NCBI GenBank assembly: GCA_945862475.1
Contig: CAMAYW010000150.1
Coordinates: 1 to 6,429, forward strand
Reading direction: 5' to 3'
From: Bacteriovorax stolpii
Lineage (GTDB): Bacteria > Bdellovibrionota > Bacteriovoracia > Bacteriovoracales > Bacteriovoracaceae
Length of the DNA stretch: 6,429 bases
Below, one piece after another: positions 1-5,584 of this stretch. The position numbers and the translations under genes are program-made. How positions within the stretch are numbered: position 1 is the first letter of the stretch; every line of letters starts with the position of its first letter. The notes under the pieces were generated by a model, which was not told where the DNA came from, ran no database searches, and saw only the letters and a list, made by a program, of their open reading frames with translations.

Positions 1-1
1 T

Positions 2-235
2 AGTTGTATCGCTAAGGAATGGTGTCAAAAAACGACAATTGTGAAATGTTATATCATTAGAACTGGAACCGATTCTCTAGGAAACATAACCTGCCGACAA
101 CAGTGTTACAACGTTGAGCAACACGGTGATTGCAAAAATGGTATTTGTGTTTCTCCTCCTCAGGATACGATCCCACCTTTTGATCCGAATGATCCAAATG
201 CATGCAACAATGCTGTACCTCCACCTAATTTTTAA
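2..235 (+). CDS. C-terminal part of a cysteine-rich, probably exported protein (5' truncated by window)
   Basis: The frame is open from position 2 and ends at TAA 233-235, giving 77 residues of the C-terminus. The GTG at 41 is in frame, but no Shine-Dalgarno precedes it and the frame continues upstream with two further cysteines, so the true start most likely lies outside the window. The visible part has eight cysteines (residues 2, 8, 16, 31, 35, 44, 49 and 68 of the fragment), spaced like a small disulfide-bonded domain, then a Pro/Asp/Asn-rich tail ending PPPNF. Eight cysteines in so short a stretch suggest an oxidising location such as the periplasm, cell surface or medium; this is inference, since any signal peptide would be out of view. 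I do not recognise the family and assign no function. It is followed by a 54-nt gap and then the epimerase gene; no terminator hairpin is evident between them. Confidence 0.6.
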   Translation, partial: SCIAKEWCQKTTIVKCYIIRTGTDSLGNITCRQQCYNVEQHGDCKNGICVSPPQDTIPPFDPNDPNACNNAVPPPNF

Positions 236-238
236 GGA

Positions 239-268
239 TTGTAGAGGTCTATACTTTCAAGGCATAAT
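239..268 (+). promoter_or_regulatory. Weak candidate promoter upstream of the epimerase gene
   Basis: A TTGTAG (239-244) and CATAAT (263-268) pair with an 18-nt spacer lies in the short gap before the epimerase gene. The -10 box matches consensus at five of six positions but the -35 box at only three. Initiation about 7 nt downstream would leave a leader of roughly 15 nt that holds the Shine-Dalgarno AAGGAG (277-282). In DNA this AT-rich such matches arise by chance, so this is only a candidate. TATACT at 250-255 is an alternative -10 box without a convincing -35. Confidence 0.2.
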
Positions 269-289
269 TAAGTCCTAAGGAGTATTTTT

Positions 290-724
290 ATGTCTTTACC
301 TGAGCTACACAATTGTGTTCTCGACCATGTTGCCATTGCCGTCAAAAGTATCGCAAAAGCAAAAAATATTTATGAGGATCTCGGTCTTAAATTTTCACCT
401 CATATTGAAGAGGTTCGTGAACAAAAAGTATTAACTGCGTTTGCAAGTATTGATGAGAATGCTCATGTCGAGCTTTTAGAGCCAACTTCCCCAGAAAGTG
501 CCATTTATAAATTCATAGAATCCAAAGGTGAAGGGATTCATCATTTGTGCTTTAAAGTTCCTGACGTAACTAATAAAACCAAAGAACTTACAGAAAAAGG
601 GTATAAATTTATTTATCCTGAACCCAGAATTGGGGCCGGAGGTTGTTTAGTGAATTTTATGCATCCCAAGTCGACAGGTGGAGTTTTGATTGAGTTATCT
701 CAAAAGCCTGTTGAGGAGAAATAA
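290..724 (+). CDS. mce: Methylmalonyl-CoA epimerase (VOC/glyoxalase superfamily)
   Basis: This 144-residue protein should interconvert (2R)- and (2S)-methylmalonyl-CoA in the cytosol, linking propionyl-CoA carboxylase with methylmalonyl-CoA mutase in propionate, branched-chain amino-acid and odd-chain fatty-acid metabolism. The single VOC domain fills the protein: the N-terminal LDHVAIAV strand (residues 11-18) with likely metal ligand His13, VELLEP at 60-65 with likely ligand Glu61, GEGIHHLCF at 80-88 with His85, and the signature HPKSTGGVLIEL at 125-136 with Glu135. The GAGG at 115-118 and HPKSTGGVL block are typical of epimerases rather than glyoxalase I. Length is normal for the family. 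AAGGAG at 277-282, 7 nt before ATG, fixes the start. The rhomboid gene begins 2 nt after the stop, so the two are probably cotranscribed. No mutase, carboxylase or MeaB gene lies in the window, so the pathway partners must be elsewhere. Confidence 0.93.
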   Translation: MSLPELHNCVLDHVAIAVKSIAKAKNIYEDLGLKFSPHIEEVREQKVLTAFASIDENAHVELLEPTSPESAIYKFIESKGEGIHHLCFKVPDVTNKTKELTEKGYKFIYPEPRIGAGGCLVNFMHPKSTGGVLIELSQKPVEEK

Positions 725-726
725 AT

Positions 727-1446
727 ATGTCATACTCGCAATTCCATGCACCCGTCTTAACCAAAATTAACAAATTTATTTTAATTTCTGCAGGTGTTTG
801 CTTCATAGTCGCTTCAATTCTTAAAGCCGTGGGGGCGTTTTCATTAGTAAGTGTCTTAGGCCTCTCGGCGAGCGGATTATTTCATGGTCTTATTTATCAA
901 CTTTTTACCTACCCTTTTGTAGAAGTTCAGCTGATGAACTTCATCTTTAATGGACTCGTTGTATGGTTTATTGGGTCTGAGTTGGAGTCTCAATGGGGAC
1001 AGAAAATCTACTTAAGATTTTTATTGCTTACCATTCTAGGTGTGGGGTTAGTTTATACTGTTGTGAATTTGTTGTTTTTCTTTGGGACTCAATTTTATTC
1101 GTTACCGATTCATGGACTTTCTGGAATTAACTTTGCTCTTTTAATTGCTTACTCCATGCTTTTTCCAGATAGGCCAATGGCGTTCATGATGGTTTTCCCA
1201 ATGAGGGCAAAAACTTTTTGTTGGATTCTTGCCGGAATTGAAGTTTACCTTGCGGTTTTTTCTTCTTTTACAGCGTCTTGGGCCCATCTTTTGGCCATGG
1301 TGATAAGTTTTATGATTATTCATTTCCAAAATAACCCACTGATAAGTAGAGCGTTAAATTCAACCTGGATAAGAAAATCACCGAAGAAAAAACATCTCTA
1401 CGTTGTTAAAGATGATGACCAAAAGCCTCCGAAGTACTGGCAATAA
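727..1446 (+). CDS. Rhomboid-family intramembrane serine protease with variant oxyanion site
   Basis: This 239-residue protein has about six membrane segments (near residues 14-36, 66-84, 95-118, 128-146, 163-180 and 184-200) and a cytosolic-looking basic/acidic tail. Rhomboid hallmarks are visible: GLSG at 130-133 with nucleophile Ser132, and WAHLL with His187 in the last helix forming the Ser/His dyad. The second helix, LMNFIFNGLVVWFIGSELE (69-87), aligns with the family HxxxN...G..lE block, but reads Asn71-x3-Asn75: Asn75 is kept while the usual His is Asn. The L1-loop WR is YQ (57-58), and the usual small residue after HL near the dyad His is Leu-Ala. The protein should therefore sit in the inner membrane and may cleave other membrane proteins, with activity uncertain. 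AGGAG at 714-718, 8 nt before ATG, supports the start. It is coupled to the epimerase gene 2 nt upstream; a functional tie between them is not known to me. Confidence 0.85.
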   Translation: MSYSQFHAPVLTKINKFILISAGVCFIVASILKAVGAFSLVSVLGLSASGLFHGLIYQLFTYPFVEVQLMNFIFNGLVVWFIGSELESQWGQKIYLRFLLLTILGVGLVYTVVNLLFFFGTQFYSLPIHGLSGINFALLIAYSMLFPDRPMAFMMVFPMRAKTFCWILAGIEVYLAVFSSFTASWAHLLAMVISFMIIHFQNNPLISRALNSTWIRKSPKKKHLYVVKDDDQKPPKYWQ

Positions 1447-1466
1447 ATAATCCTCTGCGTTAAACC

Positions 1467-1495
1467 TTGCCGAACTTCAGGTGCAGTGGTACAAC
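1467..1495 (+). promoter_or_regulatory. Candidate promoter for the 57-residue small gene
   Basis: TTGCCG (1467-1472) and TACAAC (1490-1495) are separated by 17 nt in the 75-nt gap after the rhomboid gene. Each box matches the sigma70 consensus at four of six positions. A start near 1502 would give a leader of about 20 nt that includes GAGG before the ATG. The rest of the gap shows no hairpin or terminator, so read-through from the epimerase-rhomboid operon is the alternative. Confidence 0.3.
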
Positions 1496-1521
1496 GATTT
1501 CTCGAATTAAAGTGAGGACTT

Positions 1522-1695
1522 ATGAAACTAAGATTAGCTCTTGAAGAAAAATTAATGGATGTTCGTGTTCGTGATCGCCTTTTAGCAGAAGGAAAAATCA
1601 CGAAAGAAGAAGTAAAGAAATACATGGATACATTAAATGACGAGACTAAAAACGCAGTCCCTCTAGATCACGAAGAACCAAAAAATATTCAGTAA
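1522..1695 (+). CDS. Small charged hypothetical protein, 57 residues
   Basis: ATG at 1522 is preceded by TGAGG (1513-1517, 4 nt spacing), and the frame ends at TAA 1693-1695. The protein is rich in Lys, Glu, Asp and Arg and has no membrane segment, cysteine or signal peptide, so it is probably cytosolic and helical. Residues 1-20 form an alternating hydrophobic/charged helix (LALEEKLMDVRVRD). Residues 21-40 (LLAEGKITKEEVKKYMDTLN) look like a helix-turn-helix hairpin, faintly like the short SHOCT-type 'G.IT.EE' pattern; that resemblance is weak and is not a family call. A polar tail follows. Codon use and ribosome-binding site look like those of neighbouring genes, which argues for a real gene. 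It reads toward fliL, and its stop lies 4 bp from the fliL stop, within a palindrome. I do not recognise it and propose no function. Confidence 0.6.
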   Translation: MKLRLALEEKLMDVRVRDRLLAEGKITKEEVKKYMDTLNDETKNAVPLDHEEPKNIQ

Positions 1696-1707
1696 TTTCT
1701 TACTGAA
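1680..1707 (-). terminator. AT-rich hairpin with T-tract between convergent genes, oriented for fliL
   Basis: TTCAGTAA (1688-1695) and TTACTGAA (1700-1707) are a perfect 8-bp inverted repeat around a 4-nt loop (1696-1699). On the minus strand the loop reads GAAA, a GNRA tetraloop, and the stem is followed by TATTTTTTGG, with a run of six T at 1685-1680. That is the layout of an intrinsic terminator for fliL. The stem has only two G-C pairs, so it may be weak. The plus-strand side has no T-tract, so bidirectional termination is less likely. Both stop codons lie inside the stem. Confidence 0.45.
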
Positions 1708-2158
1708 CGATAAATCCAGAAAAATAAATTTGCTTAATGACAGGTGGATCTCCAAGTTTGGAATTCACCTGTTTTTTGATTCTATTCTCCAATAACATTT
1801 TTCCAGTGACTGACTCAAGATCCTCTGGATTTAGATGAGAGCCAAGTTCAATAAGAGTGTCTTTAAATAAGTGCTCATTGGCCTTCACAATGGCCTTTTG
1901 CTCTTCCGTAAAAGTAAGCACATTCATTTCAACATCTAAGTATCTCAGTCGGGTACTTTTCGAATGAAGATTTACAACAAACTTTTTTATTGGCTGTGGC
2001 TGAATCTGACTTGCTGTCGTTGCATCAGTTTTTAGCGCCTCTGCCTCTGCTGCCTGGTCAGTTGGAGGTGGCTTAATCATGTTGTGTGAGTAGTAAACAA
2101 GACCAGCGCCGGCCACAACAACAACGAGATTTGCTAAAATAAGAATCTTTTGGAGCAT
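1700..2158 (-). CDS. fliL: FliL-family flagellar basal-body-associated protein
   Basis: This 152-residue protein has one N-terminal membrane anchor (residues 4-24, ILILANLVVVVAGAGLVYY), a Pro/Ala/Gln-rich linker (about 29-57) and a periplasmic FliL domain (about 58-152). Family features include FVVNL at 60-64, RLRYLDVEMNVLT at 70-82, a long amphipathic helix region, and the closing KQIYFSGFIVQ, equivalent to the family's '(V/I)YFT.F(V/I)(V/I)Q' end. Length is typical. FliL proteins sit in the inner membrane next to the MotAB stator and affect motor torque or stator engagement. Here the gene is not beside fliM, fliN or fliP, so it may be an orphan copy or a paralogue. No Shine-Dalgarno precedes the ATG (upstream bases are TCATTAACTC), yet the anchor begins directly after this Met, so the start is probably right. 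The gene follows the ald terminator and converges on the small gene. Confidence 0.85.
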   Translation of the reverse strand: MLQKILILANLVVVVAGAGLVYYSHNMIKPPPTDQAAEAEALKTDATTASQIQPQPIKKFVVNLHSKSTRLRYLDVEMNVLTFTEEQKAIVKANEHLFKDTLIELGSHLNPEDLESVTGKMLLENRIKKQVNSKLGDPPVIKQIYFSGFIVQ

Positions 2159-2164
2159 GAGTTA

Positions 2165-2192
2165 ATGATAACACAAAAGAAAGGGGCCACAA
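2165..2192 (-). promoter_or_regulatory. Speculative fliL promoter overlapping the ald terminator, possibly leaderless
   Basis: On the minus strand, TTGTGG (2192-2187) and TATCAT (2170-2165) are 16 nt apart. The -10 box matches at five of six positions and ends 6 nt before the fliL ATG, which would place transcription start at or next to the ATG. This fits the absence of a Shine-Dalgarno. The -35 box matches at only three positions and lies in the loop and stem of the ald terminator. This is inference from spacing. Confidence 0.25.
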
Positions 2193-2200
2193 GGGCCCCT
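2170..2200 (-). terminator. Rho-independent terminator of ald
   Basis: Reading the minus strand from the ald stop, AGGGGCC (2200-2194) pairs perfectly with GGCCCCT (2188-2182) around a 5-nt loop, followed by TTTCTTTTGTG (2181-2171). Six G-C pairs out of seven plus a U-rich tract make this a convincing intrinsic terminator. It begins 9 nt after the ald stop codon and ends just before fliL, so ald and fliL are likely separate transcription units. Confidence 0.85.
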
Positions 2201-2208
2201 ATTCTTGA

Positions 2209-3327
2209 TTAAAGATATTTATCTAATTGAAGCGGAGTAAACGGAAGATCAAGATCGCGAGCAACTTGCTCGTAAACCAGTTTACCTTTATAGATATTTA
2301 CACCCAAGCGAAGTGGTTTATCTTTCATGATTGCTCTATCAACACCATCACGAGCAAGCATACGAGCATATTTAAGAGTTACATTTGTGAGAGCAAAAGT
2401 TGAAGTTCTTGCAACTGCTCCTGGCATATTGGCCACACAATAATGAACAACACCATCAACAACGAAAGTCGGATTTTCGTGAGTCGTTGGCTTACAAGTT
2501 TCGATACAGCCACCTTGGTCAACAGCAATATCTACAACCACTGATCCTTTCTGCATTTTAGAAATCATGTCACGGGTGACAAGTTTTGGCGCTTTCGCTC
2601 CAGGAACAAGCACGGCACCAATAACAAGATCAGATTGAATAACAGTCTCTTCAATATTGTGTGAGTTTGAGAAAATTGTATTAACTTTGTTTTCAAAAAG
2701 TTGATCAAGCTCAGCTAAGCGCTTAGTTGAAAGATCAATGAGTGTAACATCAGCGCCCATTCCAACTGCCATTTGAGCAGCATTTGTACCAGCGATACCA
2801 CAACCTATGATGGTCACTTTCGCACGGCGGACACCTGGAACTCCACCGAGAAGAATTCCTTTTCCACCTTTATCAAGTTGTAAATAAGTGGCACCAACTT
2901 GAACCGACATACGTCCAGCGACCTCAGACATTGGAACGAGAAGTGGAAGTGAACCATCTTCAAGTTGAATCGTTTCATAAGCAATACATGTCGCACCTGA
3001 CTTCATAAGTCCTTCAGTCTGAGGCTTATCAGCAGCCAGGTGAAGATACGTGTAGAGAATATGATGAGGTTTAAGGAGAGCAATCTCATTTGGTTGAGGC
3101 TCTTTTACTTTTATGATCATTTCACCAGTATTGTAGGCATCTTCAAGTGTCGCAACAATTTTTGCTCCGGCCTTCGTGTACTCCTCATCAGATATACCGA
3201 TACCCATACCAGCGTTGTGTTGAACAAAAACTTCGTGACCATCTTGAACTAACTGACGGGCACCACTTGGAGTTAAACCTACGCGGTTTTCATTGTTTTT
3301 AATTTCCTTAGGAACTGCAATTTTCAT
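2209..3327 (-). CDS. ald: Alanine dehydrogenase (NAD+-dependent)
   Basis: This 372-residue enzyme catalyses reversible oxidative deamination of L-alanine to pyruvate and ammonia with NAD+, in the cytosol, serving alanine catabolism or ammonia assimilation. Length and motifs match the Ald/PntA-like family closely. Arg15 (ENRVGLTP), Lys75 (KVKEP) and His96 (YLHLA) form the substrate site; GCGIAG at 175-180 is the nucleotide-binding loop; Asp198 (TLIDLS) is positioned for the NAD ribose; and Asp270 (DIAVDQGG) is the second catalytic residue. These sit at the same residue numbers as in the well-studied mycobacterial enzyme. VDGVVHYCVANMPGAVARTST at about 291-311 is the conserved C-terminal block. 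The absence of transmembrane helices and the full length rule out transhydrogenase PntA. Shine-Dalgarno GGGAG (3337-3333), 5 nt before ATG, supports the start. It lies 68 nt downstream of the hydrolase gene on the same strand and ends in a strong terminator. Confidence 0.97.
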   Translation of the reverse strand: MKIAVPKEIKNNENRVGLTPSGARQLVQDGHEVFVQHNAGMGIGISDEEYTKAGAKIVATLEDAYNTGEMIIKVKEPQPNEIALLKPHHILYTYLHLAADKPQTEGLMKSGATCIAYETIQLEDGSLPLLVPMSEVAGRMSVQVGATYLQLDKGGKGILLGGVPGVRRAKVTIIGCGIAGTNAAQMAVGMGADVTLIDLSTKRLAELDQLFENKVNTIFSNSHNIEETVIQSDLVIGAVLVPGAKAPKLVTRDMISKMQKGSVVVDIAVDQGGCIETCKPTTHENPTFVVDGVVHYCVANMPGAVARTSTFALTNVTLKYARMLARDGVDRAIMKDKPLRLGVNIYKGKLVYEQVARDLDLPFTPLQLDKYL

Positions 3328-3395
3328 CGGGACTCCCTTTATAATTGACTCGAAATTCAGTTAAAAATTTCACCCAATATACATGGTTTTTAATT

Positions 3396-4205
3396 TCAAG
3401 AATAGAGGTAGGAGGCACCATCTGTGGCAGGGAATGTATTTTTTACACCACGCCGCCTTAGTTCATTTGTTAGTTCAAGATAATCCCACTCATGGCCCAT
3501 ATGGGTCAGAAGGGCGATTTTGGGGCGAATTTGATCAATATATTGTAAGGTAAGGTCTAAATGGAGATGAGTTTGATGGGGAGTCGGGCGTAAACAGTCG
3601 ATAACGAGGACTTCGAGCTTAGCGTTAAAAAGCCTGTCTATAATATTTTTAGGGATCTCTCGACAGTCGACAATATAGGCCATCTTTCCATGCTTTAGTC
3701 CCACAGTTTCCTCATGTCCGTGTGGTAAAAAGAAAAATTCAAATTCAGTTCCAAAAATTTCGAAATGTCCTTCTTCAATTGGACACTGATCAAGAAGGGG
3801 GATTCCACCTCCAAGAATAGCTTTGTCGGAAAAGTAATTTTGACGATCAAAAATATAGGGGAACTTTCTTCTTAAATCTTTTGCTGCTTGATGAGATGAG
3901 TAAACTGGTAATGCCTTTTTTAATTTAAAACCAAAGGGCCTTAAATCATCCATTCCATGAGTGTGATCAGCATGATCATGCGTAATAATGACGGCATCAA
4001 GTTGATGAATCTGATTTTGCAGTAGCTGAGTACGTAGATCGGGTGAGGCATCAATAAGAATTTTTTTACCATTTGTAAGTTCTAAAACTGCGGAAGTGCG
4101 GTACCTTTTATTTCTAATGTCGTTTGACTGGCAAACCTGGCACTTACAACCTAAAATAGGTACTCCTGTGCTAGTACCGGAACCCAATATTGTTATTTTG
4201 TTCAT
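3396..4205 (-). CDS. PhnP-like metallo-beta-lactamase-fold metal-dependent hydrolase
   Basis: This 269-residue protein is of the MBL-fold subgroup that includes phosphoribosyl 1,2-cyclic phosphate phosphodiesterase. It opens with LGSGTSTGVPILGCKCQVC (residues 7-25), where Cys20, Cys22 and Cys25 match the structural zinc site of PhnP-type proteins. IDASPDLR at 51-58 follows. The metal site is THDHADH (75-81) with His76, His78, Asp80 and His81; further ligands are probably His162 or His164 (PHGHE), Asp180 (IVDCRE) and His235 (THMGH). HGMDDLRP at 83-90 is typical of this subgroup. Expected activity is hydrolysis of a cyclic or diester phosphate, but no phosphonate (phn) genes are nearby, so the true substrate is unknown. 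The start fits the family, which begins just before the first strand. No Shine-Dalgarno is seen in the 15 nt separating it from the divergent M16 gene. Cotranscription with ald is possible (68-nt gap, no terminator seen). Confidence 0.85.
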   Translation of the reverse strand: MNKITILGSGTSTGVPILGCKCQVCQSNDIRNKRYRTSAVLELTNGKKILIDASPDLRTQLLQNQIHQLDAVIITHDHADHTHGMDDLRPFGFKLKKALPVYSSHQAAKDLRRKFPYIFDRQNYFSDKAILGGGIPLLDQCPIEEGHFEIFGTEFEFFFLPHGHEETVGLKHGKMAYIVDCREIPKNIIDRLFNAKLEVLVIDCLRPTPHQTHLHLDLTLQYIDQIRPKIALLTHMGHEWDYLELTNELRRRGVKNTFPATDGASYLYS

Positions 4206-4207
4206 TT

Positions 4208-4213
4208 GAAGGA
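4208..4213 (+). promoter_or_regulatory. Ribosome binding site that fixes the start of the M16 lipoprotein
   Basis: GAAGGA at 4208-4213 is 7 nt before ATG 4221. An in-frame TTG at 4206 would add five residues ahead of the signal peptide, but it overlaps this site and has none of its own, so ATG 4221 is the start. Confidence 0.8.
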
Positions 4214-4220
4214 TGCTACT

Positions 4221-5576
4221 ATGAAGTTTTTGTTTTCGCTACTTGCTCTGATGATTTTGATGATGAGTTGTACAACGGCTAAAAAGAATAAGAATTTAGC
4301 AGAAAGTATACAGATCGAAGTGGATGAACTGAAACTCGATAATGGAATGACTGCTCTGATTGTTAAAAATTCTAAATTGCCTATTTTCTCACTCTATTTC
4401 TTTTATAAAGTAGGTGGAAAGAATGAAATCCCTGGCATAACCGGAGCCTCTCACTTTTTGGAGCACATGATGTTCAAGGGAGCAAAAAAATACGGTAAAA
4501 ATACAATCGATTTTATTATTGAAGGTAGTGGTGGTTCAACCAATGCCTATACGACGAACGACTCAACCGTTTATTATGAAAATCTACCATCATCTGAATT
4601 AGAGCAAATCCTTGATATTGAGTCTGACCGAATGGAAAATTTGGCCCTCGACCCGGACGATTTTAATAAAGAAAGAGCGGTCGTTTTAGAAGAAAGAAAA
4701 ATGAGATATGAAAATTCTCCTAAAGGTCAACTCTATCAATTACTAATGGAAAATCTTTTTGCAGGGACTCCCTATGGAAGATCTGTCATAGGGGATATAC
4801 CGGATTTAAAATCTGTTACAAGAGAGCAAATCCACGCCTATTTTAAGCGTTTTTATGCTCCTAACAATGTCGCTCTTGTGGTCGTAGGAGATGTCGATGT
4901 TAGAAAGACAAAAGAATTAATCAAAAAGAATTTTGGCAAAATACAATCTTCTCCCTCTGTGACAAAAGCTCATGCAGAACTAAAGGACGAAGCCTTTCAG
5001 GTTCAATTGAAGGAACCTAAAATTATCAAAAGAAAAGGCGAATCTCCAAGCCCACTTTTTATGCTTGCTTATCCAACCTATAAAGCGGGTCACCCAAAAG
5101 GATTCGCACTCGATGTCCTTTCATCAATTTTAGGGTCAGGAAAAAGTTCAACTTTAATTAATGAATACATTCTTGTCCCTAAACCTGTCGCAACATCAAT
5201 GTATGCAGCCCACCAACAATTAGAGAAGAATGGTTTCTTCTTTATTGGTGGAGAACTCGTGAGAGGAATAAAACTTGATGAGTTTAGAGTTGATCTGCAG
5301 AAAAAATTAAAAGCTTACTGCGATACTGAAATCACAGAAAGAAATATTCAGAAGATCAAAAACAATTACCTAGTCGATTTATATTCAGGATTGGATACGA
5401 ACGCGGGACTTGCTCAATTTATTGGGGATAGGCAGTGGCTCTATGGGGATTGGAGATTTTATAAACAGGAGCTTCAGATGTATGAGAAGGTTACTGTAAA
5501 TAATGTCAGAGAGTTATGTCATGAAACATTTTCTAAAAATGGAGTCTTTGTATCCGTTTGGAATCAACACAAGTGA
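4221..5576 (+). CDS. M16-family zinc metallopeptidase, lipoprotein (catalytic subunit of a pair)
   Basis: This 451-residue protein starts with a lipoprotein signal: basic Lys2, a hydrophobic core and LMMSC ending at Cys17, followed by TT, which suggests an outer-membrane, periplasm-facing lipoprotein. The N-terminal M16 domain (about 35-190) contains the inverted zinc motif HFLEH (His78, Glu81, His82) in GASHFLEHMMFKG, the GGSTNAYTTND strand near 104-114, and ERAVVLEE with third ligand Glu158, 76 residues after His82. The C-terminal M16 domain (about 195-400) includes NNVALVVVGDVD. In single-chain M16 proteases this domain usually carries an Arg (SSRL) and a Tyr (AYS) that bind substrate; here the matching places read SSTL (Thr311) and ATS (Thr325). 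The protein probably degrades peptides or processes proteins in the envelope and depends on its partner. The next gene starts 8 nt after the stop, so they form an operon. Length is normal for the M16B type. Confidence 0.92.
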   Translation: MKFLFSLLALMILMMSCTTAKKNKNLAESIQIEVDELKLDNGMTALIVKNSKLPIFSLYFFYKVGGKNEIPGITGASHFLEHMMFKGAKKYGKNTIDFIIEGSGGSTNAYTTNDSTVYYENLPSSELEQILDIESDRMENLALDPDDFNKERAVVLEERKMRYENSPKGQLYQLLMENLFAGTPYGRSVIGDIPDLKSVTREQIHAYFKRFYAPNNVALVVVGDVDVRKTKELIKKNFGKIQSSPSVTKAHAELKDEAFQVQLKEPKIIKRKGESPSPLFMLAYPTYKAGHPKGFALDVLSSILGSGKSSTLINEYILVPKPVATSMYAAHQQLEKNGFFFIGGELVRGIKLDEFRVDLQKKLKAYCDTEITERNIQKIKNNYLVDLYSGLDTNAGLAQFIGDRQWLYGDWRFYKQELQMYEKVTVNNVRELCHETFSKNGVFVSVWNQHK

Positions 5577-5584
5577 GAGTTAAA

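Noticed and set aside
290..724. Glyoxalase I or another VOC dioxygenase instead of epimerase
   Set aside because: The GEGIHH, GAGG and HPKSTGGVLIEL blocks and the single-domain length match methylmalonyl-CoA epimerase much better.
1141..1625. Two minus-strand open frames (1141-1329 and 1398-1625)
   Set aside because: They are antisense to the rhomboid gene and to the rhomboid end plus the small gene; no ribosome site and no family resemblance.
2814..2996. Open frame of 60 codons on the minus strand
   Set aside because: It is an alternate-frame shadow inside ald on the same strand.
3040..3252. Open frame of 70 codons on the plus strand
   Set aside because: It lies wholly inside ald on the opposite strand, where Ald motifs are intact; there is no ribosome site or recognisable protein.
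3328..3395. TTATAA box and an AAATT/AATTT inverted repeat in the gap before ald
   Set aside because: A -10 box at TATAAA would start transcription at or after the ribosome site, and the repeat is short, AT-only in effect and has no T-tract, so neither a promoter nor a terminator can be supported.
4206..4220. TTG 4206 as the start of the M16 lipoprotein
   Set aside because: ATG 4221 has GAAGGA 7 nt upstream and begins directly at a canonical lipoprotein signal; the TTG overlaps that ribosome site.
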